NCBI GenBank assembly: GCA_021816565.1
Contig: JAKAXN010000235.1
Coordinates: 1 to 7,155, forward strand
Direction of reading: 5' to 3'
DNA: 7,155 nucleotides
Source: Actinomycetes bacterium
GTDB taxonomy: Bacteria > Actinomycetota > Acidimicrobiia > Acidimicrobiales > Palsa-688
The translations under genes were made by a program, and so were the position numbers. The notes under the pieces were generated by a model. That model was not told where the DNA came from, did no database searches, and saw nothing but the letters and a program-made list of their open reading frames with translations. Of this stretch, positions 1 through 6,463 are shown piece by piece (the stretch's first letter is position 1; each line of letters opens with the position of its first letter).

Positions 1-457
1 GATCTCCGGTGGTGGCGATGATGCCCTCGTGGTGGCGCTCGAGGAGCTCCCAGTCGCAGCGCGGCTTGTAGAAGTAGCCCTCGAGGTAGGCCTCGGAGGA
101 CAGCTTCAGCAGGTTCTTGTAGCCGGCGTTGTTCTCGGCCAGGACCGTCAGGTGGTAGTAGAGCTTCTCCCCCGCGTCGGCGTCACCCCCGCCGTCGTCG
201 ACCCGGCCCCGCCGCACCGGCCGCTCGAAGCGGGATTCTCCGGCCATGTAGGCCTCGGTGCCGATTATGGGCTTGATGCCGGCCTTGCGGGCTTCTTTGT
301 AGAAGTCCAGGACGCCGTACATGTTCCCGTGGTCGGTGATGCCGATGGCCGGCTGGCCGTCGGCCGCGGCCCGGGCGATGACGTCGGGTACCCGCGCCGC
401 CCCGTCCAGCATGGAGAACTCGGTGTGCTGGTGGAGATGGGTGAACGACGCGCCCAC
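1..457 (-). CDS. dnaE: DNA polymerase III alpha subunit, N-terminal PHP part (partial)
   Basis: This is the amino end of the replicative DNA polymerase catalytic subunit, cut by the left edge after about 152 of the roughly 1,150-1,200 residues usual for the family. Visible is the PHP domain: the motif FTHLHQHTEFSMLDG near residues 5-19, GITDHGNMYG at 39-48, GIKPIIGTEAY at 60-70, and a YYHLTVLAENNAGYKNLLKLSS block further on. The metal-binding His and Asp residues of an active PHP site (HLHQH, TDH, Glu68) are all there, as in mycobacterial DnaE1, where this domain is the proofreading exonuclease; E. coli DnaE has lost them. I prefer the GTG at 457: a perfect AAGGAGG lies 11 bases upstream and the protein then starts four residues before the conserved block. 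An in-frame ATG at 493 (12 residues longer) and a GTG at 505 are alternatives without a good ribosome site. Family certain, start less so. Confidence 0.93.
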   Translation of the reverse strand, partial: MGASFTHLHQHTEFSMLDGAARVPDVIARAAADGQPAIGITDHGNMYGVLDFYKEARKAGIKPIIGTEAYMAGESRFERPVRRGRVDDGGGDADAGEKLYYHLTVLAENNAGYKNLLKLSSEAYLEGYFYKPRCDWELLERHHEGIIATTGD

Positions 458-468
458 GCTGCCCTTCG

Positions 469-475
469 CCTCCTT
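469..475 (-). promoter_or_regulatory. Ribosome binding site AAGGAGG favouring the GTG-457 start of dnaE
   Basis: The minus strand reads AAGGAGG, a full match to the anti-16S sequence, with 11 bases to the GTG at 457. It lies inside the reading frame if the ATG at 493 were used, and no comparable site precedes that ATG, so it decides for the shorter protein. The spacing is slightly long. Confidence 0.5.
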
Positions 476-497
476 GCGAGCCAGGACGGGCATAGCC

Positions 498-532
498 CCG
501 TCCACAGGCCCTGTGGAGAAGGCTGTGAACAA
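498..532. promoter_or_regulatory. Cluster of three DnaA-box-like 9-mers upstream of dnaE
   Basis: Within 35 bp upstream of dnaE there are CCGTCCACA (498-506, plus strand), TTCTCCACA (512-520, minus strand) and TTGTTCACA (524-532, minus strand). The first agrees with the relaxed actinobacterial DnaA box (Y-Y-G-TCCACA); the other two differ by one base from TTGTCCACA. This could be a DnaA control site for dnaE. There is no AT-rich unwinding region, so it does not look like an origin. The match is by eye and near-consensus words arise by chance, so binding is inference. Confidence 0.35.
501..517. repeat. 17-bp perfect palindrome (8-1-8) upstream of dnaE
   Basis: TCCACAGG and CCTGTGGA are exact inverted copies around a single C. 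The palindrome lies 44 bp ahead of the preferred dnaE start and 8 bp ahead of the alternative ATG. It merges the first two DnaA-like words into one symmetric element. It could be a regulator's operator or an RNA hairpin in the leader; a one-base loop makes an RNA hairpin less natural than a dimeric protein site. There is no following T-run, so it is not a classical terminator. Confidence 0.6.
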
Positions 533-609
533 CTACACCCGTGTGATTACGACCGAGGGTAGCGTAGCGCTGTGACGGCCAGGCCCCGGCGGGGACCGGG
601 TGGCGGCGC

Positions 610-1524
610 TCAGCGCAGGGCCGGCGCCACGTCCTCGATGAACATGTCGAACATCTCCGTCCGCCGGCCCGGGTCGGCCAGGTTGAAGCCGGGGACGATG
701 AACTCGTCGGCCCCCGCCTCGGCGTAGGCGGCCATCCGCTCGGTCACCTCGGCCGGGGTGCCCACCACTGCGGCCCGCCCGATGTCACCGTTGCGGAAGC
801 GGCCCAGCCAGGACTCGTCGTCGGACAGGAACACCAGGGCCTGGGTCGAAACGGCCAGCTCGGAGCGCTCACGGCCCAGATCGGCGCAGTGACGGTCGAG
901 CACGTCGAGCTTCTGGCGGAGCACCTCGGGCGTGGTCCAGGCGTTCCATTCGTCGGCCAGGGCGGCGGCCAGACGCATGGTCCGCTTCTCGCCGCCCCCG
1001 CCGATCAGGATGGGCAGACGCTCCTGTACCGGGGCCGGCTCGTTGGGCGCGTCGCTGAGCGAGTAGAAGCGGCCGGAGAAGGTGCTGCGCCGTTCCCGCA
1101 GCAGGGAGGTGACCACCCGGCACGCCTCCTCGAAGCGGTCGAGGCGTTCCTTCACCGGTCCGAGGTCCAGTCCGTAGGCGGCGTGCTCGTTCTCCTGCCA
1201 TCCGGCGCCCAGGCCCAGCACCAGCCGGCCGCCGCTCATGTTGTCCACGGCGGCGGCGATGTTGGCCAGGACCGCCGGGTGACGGTACGTGACGCTGGTG
1301 ACCAGCGACGCCAGCCGGACACGGGGCACGGTGGCCGCCAGCCCGGCCAGCACCGACCAGCACTCGATGGTGGGCCCGTCCAGCGGGGTGGCATCGCCGG
1401 CGGAGTTGGGCATGAAGTGGTCGGCGAAGTACACCCCGTCCCAGCCGGTGGCCTCACAGTGGGTGGACAGGTCGAGGATCTCCTGCCAGCTCCAGGCGGG
1501 GGACGGCCAGATACTGAAGCGCAT
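610..1524 (-). CDS. LLM-class flavin/F420-dependent oxidoreductase
   Basis: This 304-residue protein belongs to the bacterial luciferase-like monooxygenase superfamily, TIM-barrel enzymes that use FMN or deazaflavin F420 for hydride transfer. Recognisable blocks in order are GWDGVYFADHFMP (27-39), VRLASLVTSVTYRHPAVLAN (69-88), the hallmark MSGGRLVLGLGAGW (96-109) and LPILIGGGGEKRTMRLAAALADEWN (170-194). Near the end, VGTPAEVTERMAAYAEAGADEFIV (254-277) is the usual C-terminal helix and strand. Length is normal and the protein looks complete. No signal peptide is seen, so it should be cytosolic. The cofactor and substrate cannot be read from sequence; F420 is likely for an actinobacterial member but is inference. 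The ATG is placed exactly six bases after a TACGCT -10 box, which supports both the start and independent, leaderless expression. It lies 42 bases downstream of bpa, same strand. Confidence 0.93.
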   Translation of the reverse strand: MRFSIWPSPAWSWQEILDLSTHCEATGWDGVYFADHFMPNSAGDATPLDGPTIECWSVLAGLAATVPRVRLASLVTSVTYRHPAVLANIAAAVDNMSGGRLVLGLGAGWQENEHAAYGLDLGPVKERLDRFEEACRVVTSLLRERRSTFSGRFYSLSDAPNEPAPVQERLPILIGGGGEKRTMRLAAALADEWNAWTTPEVLRQKLDVLDRHCADLGRERSELAVSTQALVFLSDDESWLGRFRNGDIGRAAVVGTPAEVTERMAAYAEAGADEFIVPGFNLADPGRRTEMFDMFIEDVAPALR

Positions 1525-1530
1525 CCCCGC

Positions 1531-1536
1531 AGCGTA
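1531..1536 (-). promoter_or_regulatory. Probable -10 box of the LLM oxidoreductase gene (leaderless)
   Basis: The minus strand reads TACGCT, then six bases (GCGGGG), then the ATG at 1524. This TANNNT-N6-start spacing places the first transcribed base at or next to the start codon, the layout of leaderless actinobacterial genes. No convincing Shine-Dalgarno at usable spacing and no clear -35 are present. Confidence 0.45.
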
Positions 1537-1540
1537 ACGG

Positions 1541-1569
1541 CGCCCCGGCCGGGCGGTGACCGCCGGCGG
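1541..1569. repeat. GC-rich inverted repeats between bpa and the LLM gene
   Basis: The gap carries two adjacent symmetric elements: CGCCC-CGGCC-GGGCG (1541-1555, five-base stem) and the 10-bp palindrome CCGCCGGCGG (1560-1569) directly after the bpa stop codon. They could form RNA hairpins ending the phosphodiesterase-bpa transcript, or act as an operator over the -35 region of the LLM promoter. Neither is followed by a T-run. In DNA this GC-rich such symmetry is cheap, so the role is uncertain. Confidence 0.3.
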
Positions 1570-2067
1570 CTACAGGTACTGGCCGGGACGGGGCCGGTCG
1601 TCGCCCTGGCCGGCCGGCAGGCTGCGCTGGCGCATCTGCTCCAGCTGCGCCCGGGCCGCCATCTGCTGCGCGAACAGGGTGGCCTGTATCCCGTGGAACA
1701 GGCCCTCCAGCCAGCCGACCAGCTGGGCCTGGGCCACCCTCAGCTCGGACTCGCTCGGCACCTCCCCCGGACCGAAGGGCGAGGTCATGCGGGCCAGCTC
1801 GGCCTGCAGGTCCGGCGAGAGGCCCTCGGCCAGCTCCTGCACCGAGGTGTCGTATATCTCGCGCAGGCGGTTGCGGGACGCTTCGTCGAGGGGGGCCTGG
1901 CGCACCTCGTCGAGCAGCTGCTTGATCATCGACCCGATCCGCATCACCTTGGCCGGCTGCTCGACGGCCTCCCGGTCATTGCCCTCGGCCGAGGATTCGT
2001 CCTCGGACTGGTTGCCGACGATCAGGACCTGGTCGGGCACGTTCGGGGAGTCTGAGCCTGGCATCAC
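1570..2067 (-). CDS. bpa: Bacterial proteasome activator Bpa/PafE
   Basis: The 165-residue protein (164 if ATG 2064 is used) matches the ATP-independent proteasome activator family, in which a ring of four-helix subunits docks on the 20S core and opens its gate to feed in unfolded substrates. A disordered acidic amino end (about 1-38) is followed by a helical core (VMRIGSMIKQLLDEVRQAP at 41-59, then a helix ending in SVQELAEGLS, then ELRVAQAQLVGWLEGLFHGIQATLFAQQ at 108-135). A flexible tail ends in Gly-Gln-Tyr-Leu. That last motif is the known docking tag inserted into proteasome alpha-subunit pockets, so the carboxyl end is intact. Length is close to the roughly 174 residues of the M. tuberculosis protein. 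Its start overlaps the phosphodiesterase stop (GTGATG; start at GTG 2067 or ATG 2064, with GAAGGGG just upstream), so the two should be co-translated. The prcBA and pup genes are not in this window. Confidence 0.92.
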   Translation of the reverse strand: MMPGSDSPNVPDQVLIVGNQSEDESSAEGNDREAVEQPAKVMRIGSMIKQLLDEVRQAPLDEASRNRLREIYDTSVQELAEGLSPDLQAELARMTSPFGPGEVPSESELRVAQAQLVGWLEGLFHGIQATLFAQQMAARAQLEQMRQRSLPAGQGDDRPRPGQYL

Positions 2068-3203
2068 CCCTTCAGTCTGCCCCGCCGGGCCACAAGAGGA
2101 ACAAACATCTCGTCCTCGGTCAGCGAGCCGTGCCGACCGATGAGCCGGTTGGTCGCCGCCTCACCCGGCTCCAGGTAGGCCACCGGCTCGAACGGGACCA
2201 GCGCCACGTCCCCGACCCGGGACCGCAGGGGGCCCTCCAGCGGGCCGCCCAGCCACCCCTCCTGCTCGATCTGCGCGTAGGTCGCGACCCAGGCGCTGCG
2301 ACCGTAGAGATCGCCGAGCAGCCGGACCAGCTCCTCGGCGGCCTCCGGACCGGCCCGGCGGGTGTGGAACCACCGGAAGCGGGGCTCGCCGCTGACGATC
2401 GAGACCAGGTCCATCACCTCAGGCGCCAGCTCCACCACGGCCGCGCCGACCTGCACCTGGCCGTGGTCGGCGGTGACCAGCACCGCCACATCCTCGGGCA
2501 CGGCGTCGAGCACGTCGCCGACCAGCCGGTCGGCGGCGGCCAGCTCGGCGTCGTAGTGGGGCCCGAAGCCCTGCATGTGGGCCACCCGGTCGACGCCGTC
2601 GTAGTAGGCGTACACCAGCGGCTCCCCCTCGCCGACCAGCCGGCCCACGTCCACGGCCAGCCCCGACGGGGCGTACCACCCCACCTGCCGGGCTCCCCGC
2701 TGGTGGGCTTCGGTGAAGGGTGTCCCGGCGAACTCGGCCTTGCTCACGACCGGCACCGGGCACCCCCCGAAGGGGTCGAGGAGCTGGAATGCGGCCGGGT
2801 CCACGAAGGGCCGGGCGTCACCGGTGACGCTGGCCTTCCACTTCAGCACGTTCATCACCTCGGGTCCGCCCGGCCCGGGCACCACCACCCGGTAGCCGAC
2901 CACCCCGTGGCGGGCGGGCGGAGCCCCGACGACCAGCGAGGTGAGCGCGCAGGCGGTGGTGCTCGGCACCACCGTCGTGATCGGGCCGCCATCCATCGAT
3001 GCCAGGTTGGGCAGCAGGTGCAGGCGGTCCCTCATCTGGTTCCACCCGAGCCCGTCGAGCACCATCAGCACGGCCCTCCGGGCGTCGCGGGCCGGGCCCG
3101 GGAACCACCCGGGTCGGCTCTCCGGAGGTCCCAGCAGGGCGGGCACCACCCCGACCAGGTTGGCGCCCCCGTAGTCGGGGAGCACCGCCGGCTTCAGGCT
3201 CAT
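2064..3203 (-). CDS. Alkaline phosphatase superfamily protein (nucleotide pyrophosphatase/phosphodiesterase type)
   Basis: This 379-residue enzyme has the fold and the seven residues expected of the two-metal alkaline phosphatase/NPP superfamily. Asp50 is in VLMVLDGLGW and a nucleophile Thr is in VVPSTTACALTSL (82 or 83), followed by the usual GAPPARHGVVGY (93-104). Asp205 and His209 are in YYDGVDRVAH, Asp246-His247 in VTADHGQ, and His358 in IGRHGSL. It should therefore hydrolyse phosphomono- or diester bonds; the substrate is unknown. There is no evident signal peptide or membrane segment, suggesting a cytosolic location, unlike many family members. It heads a two-gene unit with bpa (one- or four-base overlap) and is transcribed divergently from the Rrf2 regulator 28 bp away. 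The ATG follows a TAGGGT box by exactly six bases, supporting a leaderless start. Related calls such as a generic type I phosphodiesterase are equivalent. Confidence 0.9.
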   Translation of the reverse strand: MSLKPAVLPDYGGANLVGVVPALLGPPESRPGWFPGPARDARRAVLMVLDGLGWNQMRDRLHLLPNLASMDGGPITTVVPSTTACALTSLVVGAPPARHGVVGYRVVVPGPGGPEVMNVLKWKASVTGDARPFVDPAAFQLLDPFGGCPVPVVSKAEFAGTPFTEAHQRGARQVGWYAPSGLAVDVGRLVGEGEPLVYAYYDGVDRVAHMQGFGPHYDAELAAADRLVGDVLDAVPEDVAVLVTADHGQVQVGAAVVELAPEVMDLVSIVSGEPRFRWFHTRRAGPEAAEELVRLLGDLYGRSAWVATYAQIEQEGWLGGPLEGPLRSRVGDVALVPFEPVAYLEPGEAATNRLIGRHGSLTEDEMFVPLVARRGRLKG

Positions 3204-3209
3204 CTCCCC

Positions 3210-3215
3210 ACCCTA
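3210..3215 (-). promoter_or_regulatory. Probable -10 box of the phosphodiesterase-bpa operon (leaderless)
   Basis: The minus strand reads TAGGGT, six bases (GGGGAG), then ATG at 3203. The TANNNT-N6-start layout predicts transcription beginning at the ATG. The purine run GGGGAG abuts the ATG and is too close to serve as a ribosome site. The -35 would fall inside the rrf2 coding start; no good -35 hexamer is visible. Confidence 0.45.
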
Positions 3216-3219
3216 GAGG

Positions 3220-3225
3220 TAGAAT
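3220..3225 (+). promoter_or_regulatory. Probable -10 box of the rrf2 gene (leaderless)
   Basis: TAGAAT, a good -10 hexamer, is followed by six bases (GCGACG) and the GTG start at 3232, again predicting a leaderless transcript. An alternative reading is a ribosome site GAGGT at 3216-3220, 11 bases from the GTG. This box lies only four bases from the opposing -10 of the phosphodiesterase gene. Confidence 0.5.
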
Positions 3226-3231
3226 GCGACG

Positions 3232-3744
3232 GTGAAGGTTTCCACCCGCGGGGACTACGCCAGCCGGGCGCTCCTGTCGCTGGCCCTCCACGCCGGTCAG
3301 ACCCTACCGACGTCAGTGAGAGACATCGCCGAGCGCACCGGGCTACCCCAGCCGTACCTGGAGCAGATCCTGCTGGCCCTCAAGGGGGCCGGACTGGTCC
3401 GCTCCAAGCGGGGCGTAGGTGGCGGCTACATCCTGGCCCGCTCGCCCGCCGAGATCACCCTGGGACAGATCGTCAGCGCCGTGGACGGCCCCATCCAGGC
3501 CGGCGATTTCGGGGAGCCCCACCAGAACGGGGCCTGTGACCACGAGGGCCAGTGCATCCTTTTGTCGGTGTGGTCCGAGGTGGGCCAGCACATGCGCCGC
3601 CATCTGGACTCCTTCACCCTGGCCGACATGGCCGCCCGGGCCCGGGGCGCCGGAGCGGCCGGCGGTTCCGGCGGCCCGGACACCGGCGGTCTGGACAGCC
3701 CCGGGGACCTGGCCGGCGAGACGCCGTCACCGGCGCTCACCTGA
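3232..3744 (+). CDS. Rrf2-family transcriptional regulator with two cysteines
   Basis: This 170-residue protein is a small dimeric winged-helix repressor of the Rrf2 family (IscR, NsrR, RirA, CymR relatives), many of which sense iron-sulfur status, nitric oxide or cysteine. The start KVSTRGDYASRALLSLA and the block TSVRDIAERTGLPQPYLEQILLALKGAGLVRSKRGVGGGYILARSPAEITLGQIVSAVDGPI (27-88) are textbook DNA-binding features. The sensor region has Cys102 and Cys108 (CX5C), followed by ILLSVW. Aligning that end with IscR, these match its second and third cluster cysteines; the first is absent (near Pro96/His97). Asp8, a cluster ligand in Streptomyces NsrR, is present. So a cluster with altered ligands, or none, is possible. 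Residues 138-170 are a Gly/Ala/Pro-rich disordered tail. The gene is divergent from the phosphodiesterase-bpa unit, which it could regulate along with itself; target inferred from position only. Confidence 0.92.
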   Translation: MKVSTRGDYASRALLSLALHAGQTLPTSVRDIAERTGLPQPYLEQILLALKGAGLVRSKRGVGGGYILARSPAEITLGQIVSAVDGPIQAGDFGEPHQNGACDHEGQCILLSVWSEVGQHMRRHLDSFTLADMAARARGAGAAGGSGGPDTGGLDSPGDLAGETPSPALT

Positions 3745-3790
3745 TCTGGCCCGGCGCCGCCCGGCCACACCACGGTGTAACCGACGGGAC
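3745..3790. other. Convergent gap between rrf2 and livF with small inverted repeats
   Basis: The 46 bp where the two transcripts meet contain CGGCGCCG (3752-3759) and the hairpin-capable ACACC-AC-GGTGT (3767-3778), with TAA beyond it. A bidirectional terminator would be expected here, but the stems are short and there is no T-run on either strand, so no confident terminator call can be made. Confidence 0.25.
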
Positions 3791-4484
<694 letters not shown>

Positions 4485-4495
<11 letters not shown>

Positions 4496-5315
4496 CGCCG
4501 GCCTCCTGGTCGGCGCTCGCCGCCAGGGCGTCGAGCGGGCTGTCGTCGTCTGCGTCGGGGCGGCCCAGGTAGGCCTCGATGACCGCCGGCGACTCGCGGA
4601 CCTCCTCGGGGGACCCCTCGGCGATCTTCTTACCGAAGTCGAGCACCGCGATGCGATCGCAGATCGACATGACCAGGCCCATGTCGTGCTCGATCAGCAG
4701 CACCGTGACCCCCCGGTCCCGGATGGCCCGGATGAGCTCGGCCAGGCCGTTCTTCTCGGCCGGGTTCATCCCGGCCGCCGGCTCGTCGAGCAGCAGCAGC
4801 TTCGGCCTGGTGGCCAGGGCCCGGGCGATCTCCAGGCGCCGCTGCCCGCCGTAGGCCAGGTTGCGGGCCGCTTCGGACTCCACGTCGGCGATGCCGGTGA
4901 AGGCCAGCAGCTCCCGGGCCAGCGCCTGTCCCTCCCGCTGCTCCCGGCGGTGCCGGGGGAGGCCCAGCACGGCCCCGGGTATCCCGGTCCGGTGCTGGGC
5001 GTCGGCCCCGACCATCACGTTCTCCAGCGCCGACATCTCCGGGAACAGGCGGATGTTCTGGAAGGTCCGGGCCAGGCCCAGCTGGGTGATCCGGTGGGGC
5101 TTGAGCCCGTTGACCACCCGCCCGGCGAAGCGCACGGCGCCCTCGGTCGGCTGGTACACCCCGGTGATGACGTTGAAGCACGACGTCTTGCCGGCCCCGT
5201 TGGGGCCTATCAGCCCGAAGATGGCGCCCTCGGGCACGGCCAGCTCCAGCCCCGAGATGGCCGTCACCCCGCCGAAGCGGATGGTGACGCGGTCCAGTTC
5301 CAGCAGCGGGCTCAC
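4485..5315 (-). CDS. livG: Branched-chain amino acid ABC transporter ATP-binding protein LivG
   Basis: This 276-residue partner ATPase is read from the GTG at 5315, which overlaps the livM stop as GTGA and has GAGGA nine bases upstream; the frame stays open far upstream but that part is not coding. Walker A is GPNGAGKTS (37-45). The LivG-type block GLARTFQNIRLFPEMSALENVMVG spans 80-103. The signature is the family variant AYGGQRRLEIARAL (154-167), Walker B LLLLDEPAAGMNP (173-185), and the switch histidine His210 lies in LLIEHDM. The conserved domain ends with YLGRP near 253. A 24-residue Asp/Ala-rich tail follows (DADDDSPLDALAASADQEAG region), longer than in typical LivG and probably disordered; livF begins within its coding sequence. 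Confidence 0.95.
4502..4507 (-). promoter_or_regulatory. Ribosome binding site AGGAGG of livF
   Basis: The minus strand has AGGAGG six bases before the livF ATG, embedded in the last codons of livG. It supports the livF start and independent re-initiation despite the 11-base overlap, where livM and livG rely on 4-base stop/start coupling. Confidence 0.7.
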
Positions 5316-6463
5316 GGCTCGACGTCCTCGAGGGCCGGCGCCATCAGGGGGGCGCCCATGCCGCCGCCACCGCCCACATCCGACAGCTCGGCCCGGCGCC
5401 GCCGGGACGGCAGCAGGCCCTCCGGGCGGAAGATCATCATGACGACGAGCGCCACGCCGAACACCAGGATCCGGTACTTGTCGAAACCGCGGAAGCGCTC
5501 CGGGAGCCAGACGACCATGAAGGCCCCGAGGATCACCCCCGGAAGGTTGCCCGACCCGCCGAGCACCACCGCGGCGACCACCAGGATGGACACCTGGTAG
5601 GAGAAGAGGGTCGGGTCGATGTGGTTGGCCTGGGTGGCGAAGAACACGCCGCCCGCCCCGCCCACCGCGGCTCCGATGGCGAATGCCCACAGTCGCATCC
5701 GGTAGGTGGGGACCCCCATGAGCTCGGCCACGTCCTCGTCCTCGCGGATGGCCATCCACGCCCGTCCGACCCGGCTGCGCTCCAACCGGCGGACCACCCA
5801 TATGGCCGCGAAGATCCCGGCCAGCACCAGGTACCAGTACGGCTTGAAGTCGGTCACCCCGTAAGTGAAGGCCTTGATGTGACCGATGCTGGGCGGGTGG
5901 GGGATGCCGGAGATGCCCTGCGCCCCGCCGTCGAAGTTCAAGTTGGTGGCGGTCTGGGAGATGATCAGCCCGAATCCCAGGGTGACGATGGCGAGGTAGT
6001 CGCCCCGCAATCTCAAGGTGGGGGCCCCGAGCAGCAGACCGGCCACGGCCGCCGCCACGATACCGATGGGCAGGATCACCCAGAAGTTGAGATGGTCGTG
6101 CGTGGTGAGGATGCCGATCGAGTATCCGCCCACGGCGAAGAACGCCACGTAGCCGAGGTCCAGCATGCCGGCCTGGCCGACCACCACGTTGAGCCCGATG
6201 GCCATGAGGACGTACACGCCGATCTCCTCGGACAGCACGTTGGACCAGCCGCTCTGCGGGGCCATGACGCGGGCCACCGGGCCGCTCGGCACCACCACGG
6301 CCAGCAGCAGGTAGACGGCGATCACCACCACCGCCTTGGCCGGGATCGGCAGCCGGGACCACCTGCTCCCGGCCCGCCCGGTCAACCGGCGCCAGCTGCG
6401 GCCGATGCGGCGCAGATCCTCGCGTGGCCCGGCGGAGCGGGAGCCGGCCGCGGTCCGGCTCAT
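5312..6463 (-). CDS. livM: Branched-chain amino acid ABC transporter permease LivM
   Basis: This 383-residue integral membrane permease forms the translocation path with LivH. I start it at the ATG at 6463 (MSRTAAG), which overlaps the livH stop as ATGA; the frame is open 31 codons further upstream but that would run through livH. A charged cytoplasmic amino end (1-43) leads into multiple membrane helices (about 44-60, 82-118, 127-147, 156-170, 209-225, 257-277, 291-320, 332-346). Family marks are LNVVVGQAGMLDLGYVAFFAVGGY (91-114), RLRGDYLAIVTLGFGLI (151-167) and the ATPase-contacting loop RVGRAWMAIREDEDVAELMGV (231-251). VLGGSGNLPGVILGA (300-314) and the closing RPEGLLPSRRRR (346-357) complete the pattern. 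A 26-residue glycine-rich tail follows. The protein appears intact. Confidence 0.94.
   Translation of the reverse strand: MSRTAAGSRSAGPREDLRRIGRSWRRLTGRAGSRWSRLPIPAKAVVVIAVYLLLAVVVPSGPVARVMAPQSGWSNVLSEEIGVYVLMAIGLNVVVGQAGMLDLGYVAFFAVGGYSIGILTTHDHLNFWVILPIGIVAAAVAGLLLGAPTLRLRGDYLAIVTLGFGLIISQTATNLNFDGGAQGISGIPHPPSIGHIKAFTYGVTDFKPYWYLVLAGIFAAIWVVRRLERSRVGRAWMAIREDEDVAELMGVPTYRMRLWAFAIGAAVGGAGGVFFATQANHIDPTLFSYQVSILVVAAVVLGGSGNLPGVILGAFMVVWLPERFRGFDKYRILVFGVALVVMMIFRPEGLLPSRRRRAELSDVGGGGGMGAPLMAPALEDVEP

Noticed and set aside
1..4. GATC at the first base as a hint of a cloning junction
   Set aside because: A four-base match at the edge is uninformative, and the dnaE frame runs through it.
524..545. 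SOS (LexA) box upstream of dnaE, prompted by GAAC and GTTC-like pieces
   Set aside because: Only a half-site is present (GAAC with no spaced GTTC partner), and replicative dnaE is not normally LexA-controlled.
584..594. CCCC-GGC-GGGG as a terminator between the LLM gene and dnaE
   Set aside because: A four-base stem without a T-run is expected by chance in DNA this rich in G and C.
494..609. Replication origin or rRNA/tRNA gene in the gap upstream of dnaE
   Set aside because: DnaA-like words are few, no AT-rich unwinding stretch exists, dnaA/dnaN are absent, and no tRNA-like fold was found.
889..2055. A long open frame on the plus strand across the LLM and bpa genes
   Set aside because: It is antisense to two clearly recognisable protein families and its product is Arg/Gly/His/Pro-rich low-complexity text; in GC-rich DNA the strand opposite a real gene is often open.
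2130..3539. A 469-codon open frame on the plus strand through the phosphodiesterase gene and into rrf2
   Set aside because: It overlaps two real genes in other frames and shows no family pattern, only composition-driven residues.
5316..6362. Amino-terminal extension of livG (frame open back to 6362), possibly a permease-ATPase fusion
   Set aside because: This stretch is the out-of-frame shadow of livM; the ATPase begins at the GTG overlapping the livM stop, behind a ribosome site.
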